Part shown: piece after piece, positions 63,382-64,000 of the stretch
How the letters are laid out: each line of letters opens with the position of its first letter
Position numbering within the stretch: position 1 is the stretch's first letter
DNA from: Bacteroides sp. MSB163
Lineage (GTDB): Bacteria > Bacteroidota > Bacteroidia > Bacteroidales > Bacteroidaceae
DNA length: 64,000 nt
Assembly: GCF_036416795.1 (NCBI RefSeq)
Contig: NZ_CP143867.1
Coordinates: forward strand, 3,712,001-3,776,000
Direction of reading: 5' to 3'
Notes under the pieces: model-generated
The model's database searches: none
Seen by the model: the letters and a program-made list of their open reading frames with translations, nothing else
Told to the model about the DNA's origin: nothing
Program-made: the position numbers and the translations under genes

Positions 63382-64000
63382 TTATTTCAGATATTCCCCA
63401 CATTTGAATCCCTTGCGAGGTGTATAGTCTTCAAAGGAAGAGGATTTGAACAGCCACATCCGGTTCGCCCATCGGGCAAGGTCACGCTCGTACTGCGTAG
63501 GCATCCGTTCATTTCCATAATCCCGGAAAGGAATAACAAAGGGAGTGATTCCCAATTTCCTAAGTACGTTCAACCGGAACAAGTCCTGCTCAACAGTCGA
63601 ATTGAATCCTATCAGTACGTAGCAGGTTATCTTGTAGGGTTTCACGTATTTTACCATCTCTTTCAGGCGTTCCGTCAAATCAAGCTGCGGCAAGTCCCAC
63701 GCAATATGGATGTTCTGCCTCATCTTCAGTCTGTTCAGATGCCAGGCCTGTTCCTCGTCCATAATCCTCACGTCCACACCGTGCAGTTTCACGGGTTGCC
63801 CCTCTTTCATCAGATAATCCACCGCCGATCTTCACTGCGGGTTGGCAAAAAAATTATTGTCCAGCACCTCAATCCATTTCCCTTTCGGGTTCAGTTCCAC
63901 CGGCTCTACGGCCTGAATGTATCCCTCTTTCTCGCGGACGAGGCAGAAAGGGCATTTGCGGATGCAGCCTCTTGAAAAGAACTGGAGTGAAAAAGGGTAT
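63382..64000 (-). CDS. Radical SAM protein (5' end outside window), interrupted by in-frame TGA
   Basis: The 205 codons seen include the [4Fe-4S] motif Cys-x3-Cys-x2-Cys (SRGCIRKCPFCLVREKEGYI) at the right, then VLDNNFFANPQ, TGA at 63832-63834, and in the same frame RSAVDYLMKEGQPVKLHGVD to KGFKCGEYLK. NNFFANPQ-Trp is expected for this type of radical SAM gene, which is found at the start of such ICE transfer blocks. The chemistry is unknown. A stop would remove the C-terminal two thirds of the visible part. Confidence 0.78.

Larger units (their letters stand above)
15864..64000. mobile_element. CTnDOT-like integrative conjugative element (left 48 kb, right end outside)
   Basis: The element is identified by a Bacteroides tyrosine integrase at its left end, excision HTH genes, RteA/RteB/RteC homologues and a traE-traQ block in CTnDOT order. 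Cargo is an RND pump, an acetyltransferase, an LtaS/Dlt-like operon and an envelope cluster. Mobilisation genes, the coupling protein, traA-D and the right end are not seen and would lie past 64000. The left limit is uncertain: 15864 is the best match to the GTAnnTTTGC core used by CTnDOT. Confidence 0.9.

Noticed and set aside
17806..64000. Selenocysteine at the in-frame TGA codons
   Set aside because: Sites align with Trp, not Cys, in what I recall of the families; no SECIS-like hairpin stands just after the stops.

Overview
The window is Bacteroides-type DNA (order Bacteroidales). Supporting signs are -7 promoter boxes of the TAnnTTTG type, A-rich leaders in place of Shine-Dalgarno sites, a FecR/ECF sigma/STN regulatory cassette, DUF4250 and DUF4421 proteins, and a conjugation region with the CTnDOT traE-traQ order. 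All family names come from reading the proteins and from memory; no search was run.

Bases 1 to about 15.8 kb are chromosome: the 5' part of a MATE transporter gene, dnaK behind a sigma-54-like promoter, a Nudix hydrolase overlapping a PLD/helicase/DUF3427 protein (possible defence or repair pair), an AlbA_2-type ATP-binding regulator, a candidate small RNA, a PGRP-type amidase, an ECF sigma/anti-sigma cassette flanked by two related surface proteins, and DUF4250 and DUF4421 genes.

From about 15.9 kb to the window end lies the left 48 kb of a CTnDOT-like integrative conjugative element (ICE). In order it holds: a tyrosine integrase; two HTH excision-factor genes; an operon of three related genes; rteC, rteB and rteA; an RND efflux operon in the place where CTnDOT carries tetQ; a GNAT acetyltransferase; a five-gene LtaS + DltD/DltB/DltC/DltA-like operon, unexpected in a Gram-negative; a cluster of envelope lipoproteins and barrels with a divergent LytS/LytTR pair; accessory genes including a ParB-like protein; a nested-hairpin RNA candidate; and the transfer operon traQ to traE followed by a radical SAM gene that runs off the end.

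The most striking observation is that eleven ICE genes are each cut exactly once by an in-frame TGA at a position that reads as tryptophan: one HTH gene, all three genes of the related-gene operon, traM, traK, traI, the DUF3876 gene, traG, traF and the radical SAM gene. In every case the frame continues without a break and restores a protein of family length. No TAA, TAG or frameshift interrupts these genes, and their other tryptophans are TGG. Integrase, rteABC, efflux and dlt-like genes are not affected. The affected genes are those of excision and transfer. Possible explanations are UGA readthrough or reassignment that gates transfer, a one-strand C-to-T mutational process, inactivation of the element, or an artefact.

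Regulation can be sketched from the DNA. A sigma-54-like promoter with upstream inverted repeats precedes rteC, which fits activation by RteB. A bipartite motif shared by the two excision-region operons, at the same distance from their -7 boxes, fits activation by RteC.
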